Source: Geodermatophilus sabuli
GTDB lineage: Bacteria; Actinomycetota; Actinomycetes; Mycobacteriales; Geodermatophilaceae
Length of the DNA: 64,000 nucleotides
Direction of reading: 5' to 3'
Assembly: GCF_900215145.1 (NCBI RefSeq)
Contig: NZ_OBDO01000011.1
Location: forward strand, 1-64,000
This document shows, one piece after another, positions 16,480 through 26,043 of this stretch; the first letter of the stretch is position 1, and every line of letters begins with the position of its first letter. The position numbers and the translations under genes are program-made. The notes under the pieces are model-generated. The model was not told the DNA's origin. It did not search any database and saw nothing but the letters and a program-made list of their open reading frames with translations.

Positions 16480-17513
16480 CGCTGGCCGAGGTGGTGCTGA
16501 GCGTCATGTTCCTGGGCCTCATCGCCTACGGGGTCTTCGGCGGCGCGGACTTCGGGGCCGGCATCTGGGACCTGCTGGCCGGTGGCACCCGGCGCGGTGG
16601 CCCGCAGCGGGGGCTGATCGAGCGGTCGATCGCCCCGATCTGGGAGGCCAACCACGTCTGGCTGATCTTCGTGCTCGTCGTCCTGTGGACGGCGTTCCCC
16701 GGGGCGTTCGCAGCCGTGGTGACCACGCTCTACATCCCGCTGACCCTCGCGGCCTTCGGGATGATCGCCCGGGGGGCGGCGTTCGCGTTCCGCAAGAGCG
16801 TCACCACCCTGGGCATGCGCCGCTCCCTGGGCGCCTGCTTCGCGCTGTCCTCGCTGGTCACGCCGTACTTCCTCGGCGCGGTCGTCGGCGGGGTGGCCTC
16901 CGGGCGGGTGCCGCCGGGCATCGCGGCCGGCGACGTCGTCACCAGCTGGGTCAACCCCACGTCGGTCCTCGGCGGGGTGCTGGCCGTCCTCGTCTGCGCC
17001 TACCTCGCCGCGGTGTTCCTCTGCGCGGACGCGCGGCGCGAGGGCACCGACGACCTGGCCGGGCAGTTCCGGCTCCGGGGGTTGGCCACCGCGGCGGTGA
17101 CCGGTGCGGTGGGCATCGCCGGGTTGTTCGTCCTGCGGGCCGACGCGCGCCAGTTGTTCGACGGGCTGACCGGCCGGGCGCTGCCCGTGGTCGCGCTGTC
17201 GGTGGTCGCGGGCGTGGCAGCGCTCGGCCTGCTCGCCGCCCGGAGGTACGTGCCGGCCCGGGCGGCGTCGGCACTGGCGGTCACCGCGATCCTCGTGGGT
17301 TGGGCCGTGGCCCAGTACCCGTACGTGCTGGTCCCCGAGCTGACGATCGAGGAGGCCGCCGGCGGGCGGTCCACCCTCGTCGCCATGCTGGTGGCGCTGC
17401 TCGGCGGCTCGGTGGTCCTGCTCCCGGCGCTCGTCTACCTCTACGTCCTGTTCCAGCGCGCGCCCCGGCACGATGCGGCCGAGCCGGCAGCACCCGGCGC
17501 CGTCACCTCCTGA
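16476..17513 (+). CDS. Cytochrome bd oxidase subunit II
   Basis: A 345-aa polytopic membrane protein, the structural partner of CydA. Typical features are the N-terminal GLIAYGVFGGADFGAGIWDLL helix, the WEANHVWLIFVLVVLWTAFP stretch in helix 2 and VAQYPYVLVPELTIEEAA near the C-terminus. It starts at an ATGA overlap with cydA. No cydDC genes (needed for assembly) follow, so they must lie elsewhere. Transcription probably ends at the strong hairpin at 17584-17616. Confidence 0.93.
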   Translation: MTLAEVVLSVMFLGLIAYGVFGGADFGAGIWDLLAGGTRRGGPQRGLIERSIAPIWEANHVWLIFVLVVLWTAFPGAFAAVVTTLYIPLTLAAFGMIARGAAFAFRKSVTTLGMRRSLGACFALSSLVTPYFLGAVVGGVASGRVPPGIAAGDVVTSWVNPTSVLGGVLAVLVCAYLAAVFLCADARREGTDDLAGQFRLRGLATAAVTGAVGIAGLFVLRADARQLFDGLTGRALPVVALSVVAGVAALGLLAARRYVPARAASALAVTAILVGWAVAQYPYVLVPELTIEEAAGGRSTLVAMLVALLGGSVVLLPALVYLYVLFQRAPRHDAAEPAAPGAVTS

Positions 17514-17583
17514 GCAGACGCCCCGCCAGCTCGTCCCAGGAGGACAGCACCTTGACGTGCACCACGCCCCGCGGGGCAGGCCG

Positions 17584-17616
17584 ACGCCCGGCGCGGCTGA
17601 CCGCCGCGCCGGGCGT
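17584..17616. terminator. Bidirectional hairpin between cydB and the cold-shock gene
   Basis: Perfect 14-bp arms acgcccggcgcggc / gccgcgccgggcgt around the loop tgacc, in the 108-bp gap between convergent genes. There is no U-tract, as is common in high-GC actinobacterial terminators. Confidence 0.75.
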
Positions 17617-17621
17617 GCCGG

Positions 17622-18488
17622 TCAGATGCCCTGGACGGAGTCCGCCTGGGGGCCGCGCTGGCCGGGGCTGGCGTCGTACTCGACCCGCTGGCCCTCGTCC
17701 AGGCTGCGGTAGCCGCCCTGGTCGGCGATCGCCGAGAAGTGCACGAAGACGTCGGGGCCGCCGTCATCGGGCTCGATGAAGCCGAACCCCTTCTCGGCAT
17801 TGAACCACTTCACCGTGCCGCGACCGTGGCCCCCGCCGGAGCCGGAGCCTCCGCCGGAGCCGCGGGAACCGCCCCCGCCGCGCGGGCCGGAGTCGCGGTA
17901 GCCGGAGTCGCGCGAGCCCGCGTCGCGGTAGCCGCTGTCCCGGTGGCCGGAGTCCCGTCCGCGGGGCGCGCCCCCGGAGCCACCCTCGGGGCGGACGTCC
18001 TCGGCCTGCGGACCGCGCTGGCCCTGGGTGGTCTCGAAGTCGACGCGCTGGCCCTCGTCGAGGCTGCGGTAGCCGCCGGTGTCGGCGATGGCGGAGAAGT
18101 GCACGAAGACGTCGGCGCTGCCGTCGTCGGGGGTGATGAAGCCGAAGCCCTTCTCGGCGTTGAACCACGACACGGTGCCGCTGCTGCGGCCCCCGCCCCG
18201 GGACGGTGCGCGGCCGCGGTCACGGCCGCCGTCCCTGCCCCGGTCGTCGTCCCTGCCCCGGTCGCGGCCGGCGGGTGCCCCGCCGACGGGCCGGACCCCC
18301 TCGGCCTGCGGGCCCCGCTGCCCCTGGGTGGTCTCGAACTCGACCCGCTGACCCTCGTCGAGGCTGCGGTAGCCCCCGGTGTCGGCGATCGCCGAGAAGT
18401 GGACGAAGACGTCCGGGCTGCCGTCGTCGGGTTCGATGAACCCGAACCCCTTGTCGGCGTTGAACCACTTCACCGTGCCCTGCGGCAT
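17622..18488 (-). CDS. Three-domain cold-shock protein
   Basis: A 288-aa protein containing three complete cold-shock domains in one open frame: residues 1-67, about 103-166 and about 224-287. Each has the RNA-binding motifs KGFGFI (RNP1) and VFVHF (RNP2). Ordinary bacterial Csp proteins are single domains of about 67 aa. The linkers are low complexity: an RGRD-type Arg/Asp-rich stretch (75-100), and an SGYRDSG-type plus Gly/Ser-rich stretch (175-223). Such linkers resemble RGG-type RNA-binding segments. The expected role is RNA chaperone or single-stranded nucleic-acid binding with higher avidity. The ATG at 18488 has AGGAG upstream. It may have arisen by internal duplication. Confidence 0.9.
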   Translation of the reverse strand: MPQGTVKWFNADKGFGFIEPDDGSPDVFVHFSAIADTGGYRSLDEGQRVEFETTQGQRGPQAEGVRPVGGAPAGRDRGRDDDRGRDGGRDRGRAPSRGGGRSSGTVSWFNAEKGFGFITPDDGSADVFVHFSAIADTGGYRSLDEGQRVDFETTQGQRGPQAEDVRPEGGSGGAPRGRDSGHRDSGYRDAGSRDSGYRDSGPRGGGGSRGSGGGSGSGGGHGRGTVKWFNAEKGFGFIEPDDGGPDVFVHFSAIADQGGYRSLDEGQRVEYDASPGQRGPQADSVQGI

Positions 18489-18616
18489 GTACCTGCTCCT
18501 GCACTCTCCGGCGCGACGGGTCGGTCCCGACGGCCACCTCCAGGGTGCCCTACCCAGCCGACGGCCAGTAGCCCCGCCCCGGACGAGGTCGTCCGGCGGG
18601 AGGGCGCAGCACCCCC

Positions 18617-18629
18617 TAGCGTCCCGGTC
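18617..18629 (+). promoter_or_regulatory. Leaderless -10 box for the CoADR-like gene
   Basis: TAGCGT at 18617-18622, then 7 nt, then GTG at 18630. This decides the start: the frame is open far upstream but antisense to the cold-shock gene. Confidence 0.6.
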
Positions 18630-20006
18630 GTGGGCAAGCGGGTGGTCGTGGTGGGTGGGGACGCCGCCGGGGGCAGCGCCGCGTCGCAGGCGCGCAAGCG
18701 GCGGCCGGACCTCGACGTCGTCATGTTCGAGCGGGGCCGGGCGACGTCGTACTCGGCGTGCGGCATCCCGTACTGGATCAGCGGGGCGGTGCGGTCCGAG
18801 GCGGCGCTGATCGCCCGGACGCCGGAGCAGCACCGGGCCGCGGGCATCGACGTCCGGATGCGCACGGAGGTCGTCGGGATCGACCTGGACCGCCGGGCCG
18901 TCCACTGGCACGACCTGGAGGACGGCGGCAGCGGCGTCGAGCACTTCGACGAGCTGGTCTACGCGACCGGCAGCGTCCCGATGCGCCCGCCCGTCCCCGG
19001 CATCGACGCCCCCGGGGTGCACGGTGTCCAGGTGCTGGACGACGGGGTGGCACTGCGGGCGGCCCTCGACGGGGGCGACGTGCGCCGGGTGGTGGTGGTC
19101 GGGGGCGGCTACATCGGGCTGGAGATCGCCGAGGCCTGCCGGGTGCGCGGTCTGGACGTCACCGTGGTCGACCGCTCGCCCACCCCGATCGGCACCTTCG
19201 ACCCGGACGTCGGCGAGTTCATCGCCGAGGCGGTGCGCCGGGAGGGGATCGAGCTCGTGCTCTCCGACCCGGTCGCCGCGATCGGGACCGGCGCCGACGG
19301 CCGGGCCCGCGCCGTGGTCACCGCGAGCGGCCGCGAGCTGCCCGCCGACCTCGTCGTGCTGGGTCTCGGGGTGCGTCCCGACGTGCGGCTGGCCAGGGGG
19401 GCCGGCATCCCGCTCGGCGTCTCCGGTGGGGTCGCCGTCGACGCGCGCATGCGCACCGATGTCGAGGGCGTGTGGGCGGCGGGGGACTGCGTGGAGTCCC
19501 GGCACCGGCTCTCCGGCCAGCGGATCGTGGTCGCCCTGGGCACCCACGCCAACAAGCAGGGCCGGGTGGCCGGCATCAACATCGGCGGCGGGTACGCCAC
19601 CTTCCCCGGCGTCATCGGCACCGCGATCACGAAGATCTGCGACATCGAGGCGGCCCGCACCGGCCTGTCGGAGGCCGAGGCGGAGGCGGCGGGGTACTCC
19701 TTCGTCACCGCCGTCGTCGACTCCACCACGAAGGCCGGCTACTTCCCAGGTGCGCGGCCGATCCGGGTCAAGATGCTCGCCGAACGGCGCAGCGGTCGGC
19801 TGCTGGGCGCCCAGATCGTGGGACGCGAGGAGTCGGCCAAGCGCATCGACGCCCTGGCGATCTGCATCTGGAACGAGATGGGCGTCGACGAGGTGCTCTC
19901 CCTGGACCTGTCCTACGCCCCGCCGTTCTCGCCGGTCTGGGACCCGGTGCTGATCGCGGCGCGCAAGGCCTTCGACGCCGTGGAGGCCGACGTCCGCCTG
20001 CTGTGA
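18630..20006 (+). CDS. CoA-disulfide reductase-like FAD oxidoreductase
   Basis: A 458-aa flavoprotein of the pyridine-nucleotide disulfide oxidoreductase family, single-cysteine class. The N-terminal FAD motif [14 protein letters not shown] is followed by the active-site SxxCG (SYSACG, Cys44). A central NAD(P)H Rossmann motif [12 protein letters not shown] and the FAD-binding [10 protein letters not shown] come next, and then a C-terminal dimerisation domain with GAQIVG. The single Cys matches CoA-disulfide reductases, which reduce CoA disulfide or persulfide, and NADH oxidase/peroxidase relatives. Actinobacteria use mycothiol as their main thiol, so the real substrate is open. It is divergent from the cold-shock gene. 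Confidence 0.87.
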   Translation: MGKRVVVVGGDAAGGSAASQARKRRPDLDVVMFERGRATSYSACGIPYWISGAVRSEAALIARTPEQHRAAGIDVRMRTEVVGIDLDRRAVHWHDLEDGGSGVEHFDELVYATGSVPMRPPVPGIDAPGVHGVQVLDDGVALRAALDGGDVRRVVVVGGGYIGLEIAEACRVRGLDVTVVDRSPTPIGTFDPDVGEFIAEAVRREGIELVLSDPVAAIGTGADGRARAVVTASGRELPADLVVLGLGVRPDVRLARGAGIPLGVSGGVAVDARMRTDVEGVWAAGDCVESRHRLSGQRIVVALGTHANKQGRVAGINIGGGYATFPGVIGTAITKICDIEAARTGLSEAEAEAAGYSFVTAVVDSTTKAGYFPGARPIRVKMLAERRSGRLLGAQIVGREESAKRIDALAICIWNEMGVDEVLSLDLSYAPPFSPVWDPVLIAARKAFDAVEADVRLL

Positions 20007-20029
20007 CCCGGGCCCGGCGTGCCCGTCCG

Positions 20030-21079
20030 TCAGACCCGGACCAGGATCTTCATCCCCGAGCCGCTGCGCAGCCGCCCGAAGGCGGCGACCACGTCGTCGA
20101 CGCCCACCTCCTCCACCCACCCGGTGGTGTCGTAGCGGCCCTCGGCCATCGCGGCGATGACCGCGTCGAAGTCGCGGGGCAGGTAGGCCAGGACGCCGGT
20201 CATGGAGGTCTCGCCGAACACCAGCATCGTCGGGTTGAACTCGAACCCCTTCTCGTGCAGGGCGACGACGACCAGCCGCCCGGCCGGGGCGAGCAGCCCG
20301 ATCGCCTGCACGACCGCCGCCCCGGCGCCGGCGGCGTCGAACGCGACGTCGATCCCGTCCCCGCCGGTGGCCTCCGCGACGGCGGCGGCGAGGTCCCCGG
20401 TCGTCGGGTCGACGACGAGTGGCGCGCCGAGGCCCGCCACGGCCGCGCGGCGGCTCGCGCTCGGCTCGGAGACGACCACGGTCTCGACGCCCCGGGCGCG
20501 CAGCGCGAACCACAGACCGATGCCGATCGGTCCCGCGCCGGCGACCAGCGCGGTCTGGCCGGGCCGGATGCCGCTGGTGTCGACGGCGTGCCAGGCCACC
20601 GCCATGGGCTCCACGAGGGCGCCCATGCGCAGGTCCACCCCCTCGGGCAGCCGGTGCAGCATGGTCGCCGGGACCGTCGTGTACTCGGCCATGCCGCCGC
20701 CGTCACTGGTCAGGCCGTGGAACCCGAAGCTGCGGCAGGTGTTGACCATGCCGACGCGGCAGGCCGCGCAGGTCCCGCAGTGGTAGACCGGCCAGACCGC
20801 GACCCGGTCGCCGACGGAGACGCCGTCCACGCCCTCGCCGAGCTCCACGACGGTGCCGGAGAACTCGTGGCCGAGGACCTGCGGGGGCATCGATCCGGTG
20901 ATCGGGTGGGGCGTCGTGTAGTCCAGCCCCGAGCTCTCCGGCGTGTAGTAGACGTGCAGGTCCGAGCCGCAGATGCCGGCGTAGCCGTTGCGCAGCTTGG
21001 CCTGGCCGGGGCCGGGTGTGGGCTGCTCGACGTCCTCGACACGGACGTCCTCGCGGGCGTGGAACCGGACTGCCTTCAC
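20030..21079 (-). CDS. Zinc-dependent butanediol dehydrogenase-like MDR enzyme
   Basis: A 349-aa medium-chain dehydrogenase. It has the catalytic-zinc region [11 protein letters not shown] with GHEFSGTV, a structural-zinc lobe [15 protein letters not shown], the active-site loop [14 protein letters not shown] and the cofactor motif GAGPIG. The best family match is (R,R)-butanediol/L-threonine-dehydrogenase-like enzymes, oxidising vicinal diols or acyloins with NAD. It lies 66 bp downstream of a luciferase-like monooxygenase on the same strand, so they probably form an operon. The ATG is preceded by a GAGGAGC stretch. It converges on the CoADR-like gene. Confidence 0.87.
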   Translation of the reverse strand: MKAVRFHAREDVRVEDVEQPTPGPGQAKLRNGYAGICGSDLHVYYTPESSGLDYTTPHPITGSMPPQVLGHEFSGTVVELGEGVDGVSVGDRVAVWPVYHCGTCAACRVGMVNTCRSFGFHGLTSDGGGMAEYTTVPATMLHRLPEGVDLRMGALVEPMAVAWHAVDTSGIRPGQTALVAGAGPIGIGLWFALRARGVETVVVSEPSASRRAAVAGLGAPLVVDPTTGDLAAAVAEATGGDGIDVAFDAAGAGAAVVQAIGLLAPAGRLVVVALHEKGFEFNPTMLVFGETSMTGVLAYLPRDFDAVIAAMAEGRYDTTGWVEEVGVDDVVAAFGRLRSGSGMKILVRV

Positions 21080-21145
21080 GGGTGCTCCTCGGTGGGTCGG
21101 GGGGAGGGGTGCCGCCGGGGCGGCCCGGCGGCACCCCCGTGCGGG

Positions 21146-22324
21146 TCAGGCCTGGCCGGTGGCCGCCTTCTCCTGCGCGTACCGGTCGGACGCCGCCTGG
21201 ATCGCGGCACCGTTCTTCGCGTCCAGCTCGGCGTGCTTGCCGCGGGCCCAGGACTCCGCGGCGAGCAGCCGCCGCTGGGACGGCTGGAACGCGGGGATGA
21301 CGTGCCGGGCGAACAGCTCGAAGCTGCGCTGGGTCGCCTGCCAGTTCGCCCAGTCGTGCTGGAGCAGGATGTAGCAGCCGAAACCGCCGTCGGACTGGTC
21401 GACCAGCCGCTGGATCTGCGCGATCGCGTCGTCCGGCGTGCCGACGACTCCCCAGCCGCTCTCGTCGAGCCACGCCAGCCGCTCGTCGAAGGTGTCGCCG
21501 GGGATGCGGACCGGCGGCAGGGCGAGGGTCTTCTGGGTGTAGTCGACGAACGCGTCGAAGCCGTAGCGGATGTCCTCCACGGCCTGCTCCCGCGTCTCGG
21601 CGATGTGCATCGGCCCCATCAGGCGCCAGCGCGACCGATCGGTGCGCCGACCGGCCGCGGCCGCCTCGGCCTCCAGCACGTTCCAGTGGTGGCCGAGGAC
21701 GTCGAAGCCCTCCTTGGTGGTCGCGCCGACCGAGAGCATGCCCAGCCCGTACTTGCCGGCCAGGGTGGGCCCGGTGGGGGAGGCGGTGGCGGCGACCGCG
21801 ACCTCGAAGCAGGGGTCCTGGTAGGGGGCCAGCTGGCAGCGGGCGTCGACCAGGCGGTACCGGTCGGTCGTCACCGTCACCGGCTCGTCGCTCAGCAGCA
21901 GCCGGAGCAGCACGTCGAGGTCCTCGTGGAGGGCCGGGCGCAGCTGGGCCGGCTCGAGGCCGATCATCGCCGCGTCGGTGGGCAGCGACCCCGGGCCGAC
22001 GCCGAGCATGAACCGGCCGCGCAGCAGGTGGTCGACGAGGATCGCGCGGTCGGCCACCCACAGCGGGTTGTGGTACGGGATCGAGACGACGCCGGTGCCC
22101 AGCTTGATGTCGCGGGTGAGAGCGCCGACGTGGGCGATGAAGGTCAGCGGGTCGGCGATGATCTCCGTGGCGGCCGAGTGGTGCTCCCCGATCCACGCCT
22201 CGTCGAAGCCCAGGCGGTCCAGCAGCTGGATGGTCTCGACGTCGCGCTGCAGCGAGGTCGTCGCGTTCTGCGTGGGCGGGCTGTTGAACGGCGGCATGAA
22301 CAGGCCGAAGCGCATCTTGTTCAC
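21146..22324 (-). CDS. LLM class flavin-dependent oxidoreductase (limonene/alkane-monooxygenase type)
   Basis: A 392-aa luciferase-like monooxygenase, second of three in the window. Motifs are MRFGLFMPPFNSPP at the N-terminus, WIGEHHSAATEIIADP, LGTGVVSIPYHNPLWVADR and LLRGRFMLGVGPGSLPTD. Similarity is to enzymes annotated as limonene 1,2-monooxygenase or alkanal monooxygenase-like; the substrate is unproved. The start is GTG 22324 with GGAGGAG 8 nt upstream (an ATG three codons later is possible). It heads an operon with the diol dehydrogenase and is divergent from a TfdB-like flavin monooxygenase, suggesting one catabolic route split over two strands. Confidence 0.87.
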   Translation of the reverse strand: MNKMRFGLFMPPFNSPPTQNATTSLQRDVETIQLLDRLGFDEAWIGEHHSAATEIIADPLTFIAHVGALTRDIKLGTGVVSIPYHNPLWVADRAILVDHLLRGRFMLGVGPGSLPTDAAMIGLEPAQLRPALHEDLDVLLRLLLSDEPVTVTTDRYRLVDARCQLAPYQDPCFEVAVAATASPTGPTLAGKYGLGMLSVGATTKEGFDVLGHHWNVLEAEAAAAGRRTDRSRWRLMGPMHIAETREQAVEDIRYGFDAFVDYTQKTLALPPVRIPGDTFDERLAWLDESGWGVVGTPDDAIAQIQRLVDQSDGGFGCYILLQHDWANWQATQRSFELFARHVIPAFQPSQRRLLAAESWARGKHAELDAKNGAAIQAASDRYAQEKAATGQA

Positions 22325-22442
22325 AGGCGGATCTCCTCCGGGGCGGCGGTGGACCGAGGTGCGGCCGGCGCCGGCTGCAGCGGGCACGCCCGCCGGCGCC
22401 AGCGACGTGGGCTGCGACCCGGCGAGTATGGCCCAGGTCACA

Positions 22443-22482
22443 CACACCGGCCTGGGGACCCCGGATGCGAGCAGCCGGTGTG
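22443..22482. promoter_or_regulatory. Spaced inverted repeat in the divergent promoter region
   Basis: CACACCGGC at 22443-22451 and its exact complement GCCGGTGTG at 22474-22482. It ends just before the -35 box of the TfdB-like gene. It is a candidate regulator site between two divergent monooxygenase genes. Confidence 0.4.
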
Positions 22483-22486
22483 GCGG

Positions 22487-22516
22487 TTGACACACGGCCC
22501 GGGCAGCGACTGGAAT
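22487..22516 (+). promoter_or_regulatory. Promoter of the TfdB-like gene
   Basis: TTGACA (-35, 22487-22492), an 18-bp spacer and TGGAAT (-10, 22511-22516). It lies 58-87 bp upstream of the ATG at 22574. Confidence 0.5.
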
Positions 22517-22530
22517 CGGTGGCCGCGCTG

Positions 22531-22544
22531 CGGACACGTGTCCG
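22531..22544. promoter_or_regulatory. Perfect 14-bp palindrome, candidate operator
   Basis: CGGACACGTGTCCG, 15 bp downstream of the -10 box and 29 bp before the ATG, the usual place for a repressor operator. A 13-of-14 match occurs at 34887-34900 upstream of another oxygenase operon. Confidence 0.55.
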
Positions 22545-22573
22545 AAGTGATCCACTGCGAGAAGAGGACGTTC

Positions 22574-24361
22574 ATGAGCTCATCCGCGACGTCGGTCCCC
22601 ACCACCGGAGGAGCGGCCGTCGCGGTCGACGTCCTCGTGGTCGGGTCCGGGCCGGCCGGCGCCTCGGCGGCCCTGTTCCTGGCCACCTACGGCACGTCCA
22701 CGCTGCTGGTCACGAAGTACGGCCGGCTGTCGGACACCCCGCGGGCGCACATCACCAACCAGCGCACGATGGAGACGATGCGCGACATGGGCGTCGAGGA
22801 ACGCCTCATGCGCGAGGCGACGCCGTGGCAGTACATGGGCAACACGACGTTCTGCACCAGCCTGGCCGGTGAGGAGCTGGGCCGGATCCCGTCGTGGGGC
22901 ACCGACACCGTCCGCCACGCCGACTACGAGCTGGCCAGCCCCTGCACGATGCTCGACGCCCCGCAGACCATCACCGAGCCGATCCTCGTCCAGGCCGCCC
23001 AGGAGCGCGGCGCGCGGATCCGCTTCGACACCGAGTACGTGTCCCACGTCCAGGACGACGACGGCGTGACCACGACGGTGCGCGACCGGCTCTCCGGTGC
23101 CGAGTACACGATCCGGTCGCGGTACCTGATCGGTGCCGACGGTGCCCGCAGCGCGGTCGCCGCCGACCTCGACCTGCCCTACGAGGGTCCCGGGGCGGTG
23201 GCCGGCGCGCTGAGCATCGTGTTCGAGGCCGACCTGTCCCACCTGGTGGCCCACCGGCCGTCGGTCCTGTACTGGATGCTGCAGCCCGGCGCGGAGAAGG
23301 AGGGCGTCGGCCTCGGCGTGCTCCGCATGATCAAGCCCTGGCACGAGTGGATGCTCATGTGGGGCTACGAGGTCGCCGGCGGCCCGCCGGACCTCAGCGA
23401 CGAGGTGGTCCGGGAGCTGGCGGTCGCGCTGGTCGGCACGGACGACTTCGAGATGCGGGTGAAGTCGCGCTCGCCGTGGACGGTCAACCACCACTTCGCG
23501 ACCACGATCGCCAAGGGCCGGGTGTTCTGCGCCGGTGACGCGATCCACCGGCACCCGCCGACCAACGGCCTGGGGTCGAACACCTCGATCCAGGACAGCT
23601 ACAACCTGGCCTGGAAGATCGCGCACGTCGTCGCCGGCACCGCGGCGCCGTCGCTGCTCGACAGCTACGACGCCGAGCGCGCACCGGTCGCCCGGCAGAT
23701 CGTGGAGCGGGCCAACCAGAGCATCGCCGACACCGGGAAGATCCTCAGTGCCCTCGACCTGGAACACACCGAGGCCGCCGCGCTCCAGCGCCAACTGGCG
23801 CTGTGGAGGTCACCCGGGCCGGAGGGCGAGAAGATCCGCACGGCGCTGCGGGAGGCGATCGCCTACAAGGCCTACGAGTTCGACGCCCACGGCGTCGAGC
23901 ACAACCACCGGTACGCCTCCTCGGCGGTCGTCCCCGACGGGACGCCGATGCCGGAGTTCCGCCGCGACCCGGAGCTCTACGCACAGGCCACCACCTGGCC
24001 GGGCGCGAAGATCCCGCACACCTGGGTCACCGTCGGCGGACGGCGCACCTCGACGCTGGACCTGGTGGGACGCGGCCGGTTCGCCGTCGTCACCGGCATC
24101 GGCGGTGCCGACTGGCTGGCCGCGGCCGCCGACCTCGGTGCCGAGCTCGGGCTGACGATCACGCCGGTGTCGATCGGCCCCGGCGAGCCGGTCGAGGACC
24201 CGTACGGCACCTGGGCGGAGCTGCGGGAGATCGAGGACGGCGGGGCCCTGCTGGTGCGGCCGGACCTCTACGTCGCGGCCCGCCACCTCGCGGCGCCGTC
24301 GTCGGCCGGGGAGGCACGGGACTGGTTGTCGTCGGCGCTGAGCAGCGTCCTCGGCCGCTGA
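22574..24361 (+). CDS. TfdB-like FAD-dependent phenol hydroxylase
   Basis: A 595-aa flavin monooxygenase. It contains the GSGPAG Rossmann motif at 24-29, the DG motif in LIGADGARSAVA and the GD motif in RVFCAGDAIHRHPPTNGLGSNTS, followed by LAWKIAHVVAG. A thioredoxin-like C-terminal domain follows (TLDLVGRGRFAVVTG onwards). Length and motifs match 2,4-dichlorophenol 6-monooxygenase and phenol 2-monooxygenase enzymes, which hydroxylate phenols ortho to the hydroxyl group using NADPH and oxygen. No ring-cleavage dioxygenase gene is adjacent, so the product is processed elsewhere or the substrate is not a simple phenol. The ATG follows AGAGGA; promoter and palindrome are listed separately. Confidence 0.87.
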   Translation: MSSSATSVPTTGGAAVAVDVLVVGSGPAGASAALFLATYGTSTLLVTKYGRLSDTPRAHITNQRTMETMRDMGVEERLMREATPWQYMGNTTFCTSLAGEELGRIPSWGTDTVRHADYELASPCTMLDAPQTITEPILVQAAQERGARIRFDTEYVSHVQDDDGVTTTVRDRLSGAEYTIRSRYLIGADGARSAVAADLDLPYEGPGAVAGALSIVFEADLSHLVAHRPSVLYWMLQPGAEKEGVGLGVLRMIKPWHEWMLMWGYEVAGGPPDLSDEVVRELAVALVGTDDFEMRVKSRSPWTVNHHFATTIAKGRVFCAGDAIHRHPPTNGLGSNTSIQDSYNLAWKIAHVVAGTAAPSLLDSYDAERAPVARQIVERANQSIADTGKILSALDLEHTEAAALQRQLALWRSPGPEGEKIRTALREAIAYKAYEFDAHGVEHNHRYASSAVVPDGTPMPEFRRDPELYAQATTWPGAKIPHTWVTVGGRRTSTLDLVGRGRFAVVTGIGGADWLAAAADLGAELGLTITPVSIGPGEPVEDPYGTWAELREIEDGGALLVRPDLYVAARHLAAPSSAGEARDWLSSALSSVLGR

Positions 24362-24465
24362 ACCCGGCCGGGCGCGGGCCGGCTCGTGCGGTGCCGCAGA
24401 CCCTCGTGTCCACGTCCGCGCCAGGCCCACTCGACGACCGCGCCGGCGGGACCGCAGCACGACCG

Positions 24466-24495
24466 AGCGCCCGGACCCTCGGGGGTCCGGGCGCT
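24466..24495. terminator. Bidirectional terminator between the TfdB-like gene and dctA
   Basis: Perfect 13-bp arms agcgcccggaccc / gggtccgggcgct around the loop tcgg. An outer pair GCAGCACG / CGTGCTGC (24454-24461, 24500-24507) extends the stem with small internal loops. It lies between convergent genes. Confidence 0.8.
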
Positions 24496-24518
24496 CTGCC
24501 GTGCTGCGTGCGGGTCGG

Positions 24519-25937
24519 TCAGCGCACCGAGGCCGCCGCGACCTCGCGCTGCTCGGCCCCGGCATCCCGCTGCCCCGGTCCGGCGTCGCTCCCGGACTCC
24601 GGCAGGTCGCCGTGGTCGTCGATCATGGTGTCCTCGTCGAAGGGGCTCTCCCCGGACAGCGCCGCCGACAGCTGCTCGCGGTCGAGCTCCTTGGTCCAGG
24701 TGGCGACCAGGACGGTGGCGACCGCGTTGCCGGCGAAGTTGGTCACCGCGCGGGCCTCGGACATGAACCGGTCGATGCCGACGATCAGGCCGACGCCGTC
24801 GAGCAGGTCGGGACGGTGCGCCGAGAGCCCACCGGCGAGGGTGGCCAGGCCGGCGCCGGTGACGCCCGCCGCACCCTTCGAGGCGATGATCATGAAGACC
24901 AGCAGGCCGAGCTGCTCGCCGACCGACAGCGGGTCGCCCAGTGCCGAGGCGATGAACAGGGAGGCCATCGTCAGGTAGATCGCGGTGCCGTCGAGGTTGA
25001 ACGAGTACCCCGTCGGGACGACGATGCCGGCGACCGGCTGGCTCACACCGGCGTGCTCCATCTTGGCGATCAGGCGGGGCAGCGCCGTCTCCGACGAGGA
25101 CGTCGAGACGATGAGCAGGAACTCCCGGCCGAGGTACTTCAGCAGCGAGAAGACGTTGACGTGGGCGACGAGGCGCAGGATCGTCCCGAGGACGACGAAG
25201 ACGAAGATCGCGCAGGTCACGTAGAAGGCGATCATGATCACCGCCAGGCTCGTCAGCGCGTCGATGCCGGTCTCGCCGACGACCGCGGCGATCGCCCCGA
25301 AGGCGCCGATCGGGGCCAGCCACATGATCATCGCCAGGATGCGGAACACCAGCTTCTGCAGGTGCCCGACGGCGCGCAGGATCGGCTCGCCGGAGCGGCC
25401 CATGGCCTGGATCGCGAAGCCGACCAGCAGCGCGACCAGCAGCGCCTGCAGCACCGACCCCTCGGTCAGGGCCGACAGCAGCGTGGTCGGGATGAGCCCG
25501 AGCAGGAAGTCGATGGTGCCGCCGCCCCCCTCGGCCGTGCTGGCCAGCGCCGACCCCTGGCCACGCAGCTCGTCCGACAGCGCCAGACCGTCACCGGGGT
25601 GGATCAGGTTGCCGACCACCAGGCCGATCGCCAGCGCGACGGTCGACATGAAGATGAAGTAGCCCAGCGCCAGGCCGCCGATCCGGCCGACCTTGGCCGC
25701 CTGCCGGATGGCGCCGATGCCCAGCACGATCGTGCAGAAGATGACCGGCGCGATCAGCATCTTGATCAGGCCGACGAACGCGGTGCCGAGCCACTTGAGC
25801 TCGGTCGCGAAGCCGGGGAAGAGGAAGCCGACCGCGATGCCGGCCACGACCGCGCCGATGACGGCGAGGTACAGCCAGTGCGTGCGGTCCTTCCGCCGGG
25901 TGGGCGGAGGTGTGTCGTGTCCGGTGCCTGTCGCCAT
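24519..25937 (-). CDS. C4-dicarboxylate:cation symporter (DAACS family)
   Basis: A 472-aa membrane transporter of the DctA/GltP family, taking up succinate, fumarate, malate or related anions with protons or sodium. It has the serine-rich re-entrant loop STSSSETALPRL, the GYSFNLDGTAIY motif, SKGAAGVTGAG in the second hairpin and RFMSEARAVTNFAGNAVAT in the substrate-binding helix. The C-terminal 50 residues are acidic and hydrophilic. It is divergent from a CitA/DcuS-type histidine kinase and its response regulator, which very probably induce it when substrate is present. Confidence 0.9.
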   Translation of the reverse strand: MATGTGHDTPPPTRRKDRTHWLYLAVIGAVVAGIAVGFLFPGFATELKWLGTAFVGLIKMLIAPVIFCTIVLGIGAIRQAAKVGRIGGLALGYFIFMSTVALAIGLVVGNLIHPGDGLALSDELRGQGSALASTAEGGGGTIDFLLGLIPTTLLSALTEGSVLQALLVALLVGFAIQAMGRSGEPILRAVGHLQKLVFRILAMIMWLAPIGAFGAIAAVVGETGIDALTSLAVIMIAFYVTCAIFVFVVLGTILRLVAHVNVFSLLKYLGREFLLIVSTSSSETALPRLIAKMEHAGVSQPVAGIVVPTGYSFNLDGTAIYLTMASLFIASALGDPLSVGEQLGLLVFMIIASKGAAGVTGAGLATLAGGLSAHRPDLLDGVGLIVGIDRFMSEARAVTNFAGNAVATVLVATWTKELDREQLSAALSGESPFDEDTMIDDHGDLPESGSDAGPGQRDAGAEQREVAAASVR

Positions 25938-26043
25938 GGCTGCTCCTGTCGTCTGGGGGTGTGCTCGCCGGCCCGGGGGGCTGTGCCTCGGCGGAGGCGA
26001 TGCCAGTCACACTCCTGTGCGTGGTGACGGCGGTCACCCATGT

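Noticed and set aside
17622..18488. Three separate cold-shock genes
   Set aside because: The three domains are in one uninterrupted frame with no stop codon between them and no internal ribosome binding site was noted.
18758..22573. Forward open frame extending far upstream of the TfdB-like gene
   Set aside because: It runs antisense to the diol dehydrogenase and luciferase-like genes. The ATG at 22574 with its own ribosome binding site and promoter is the real start.
22325..22573. A small gene between the two divergent monooxygenase genes
   Set aside because: No ORF with a ribosome binding site; the region is better explained by promoter and operator sequences.
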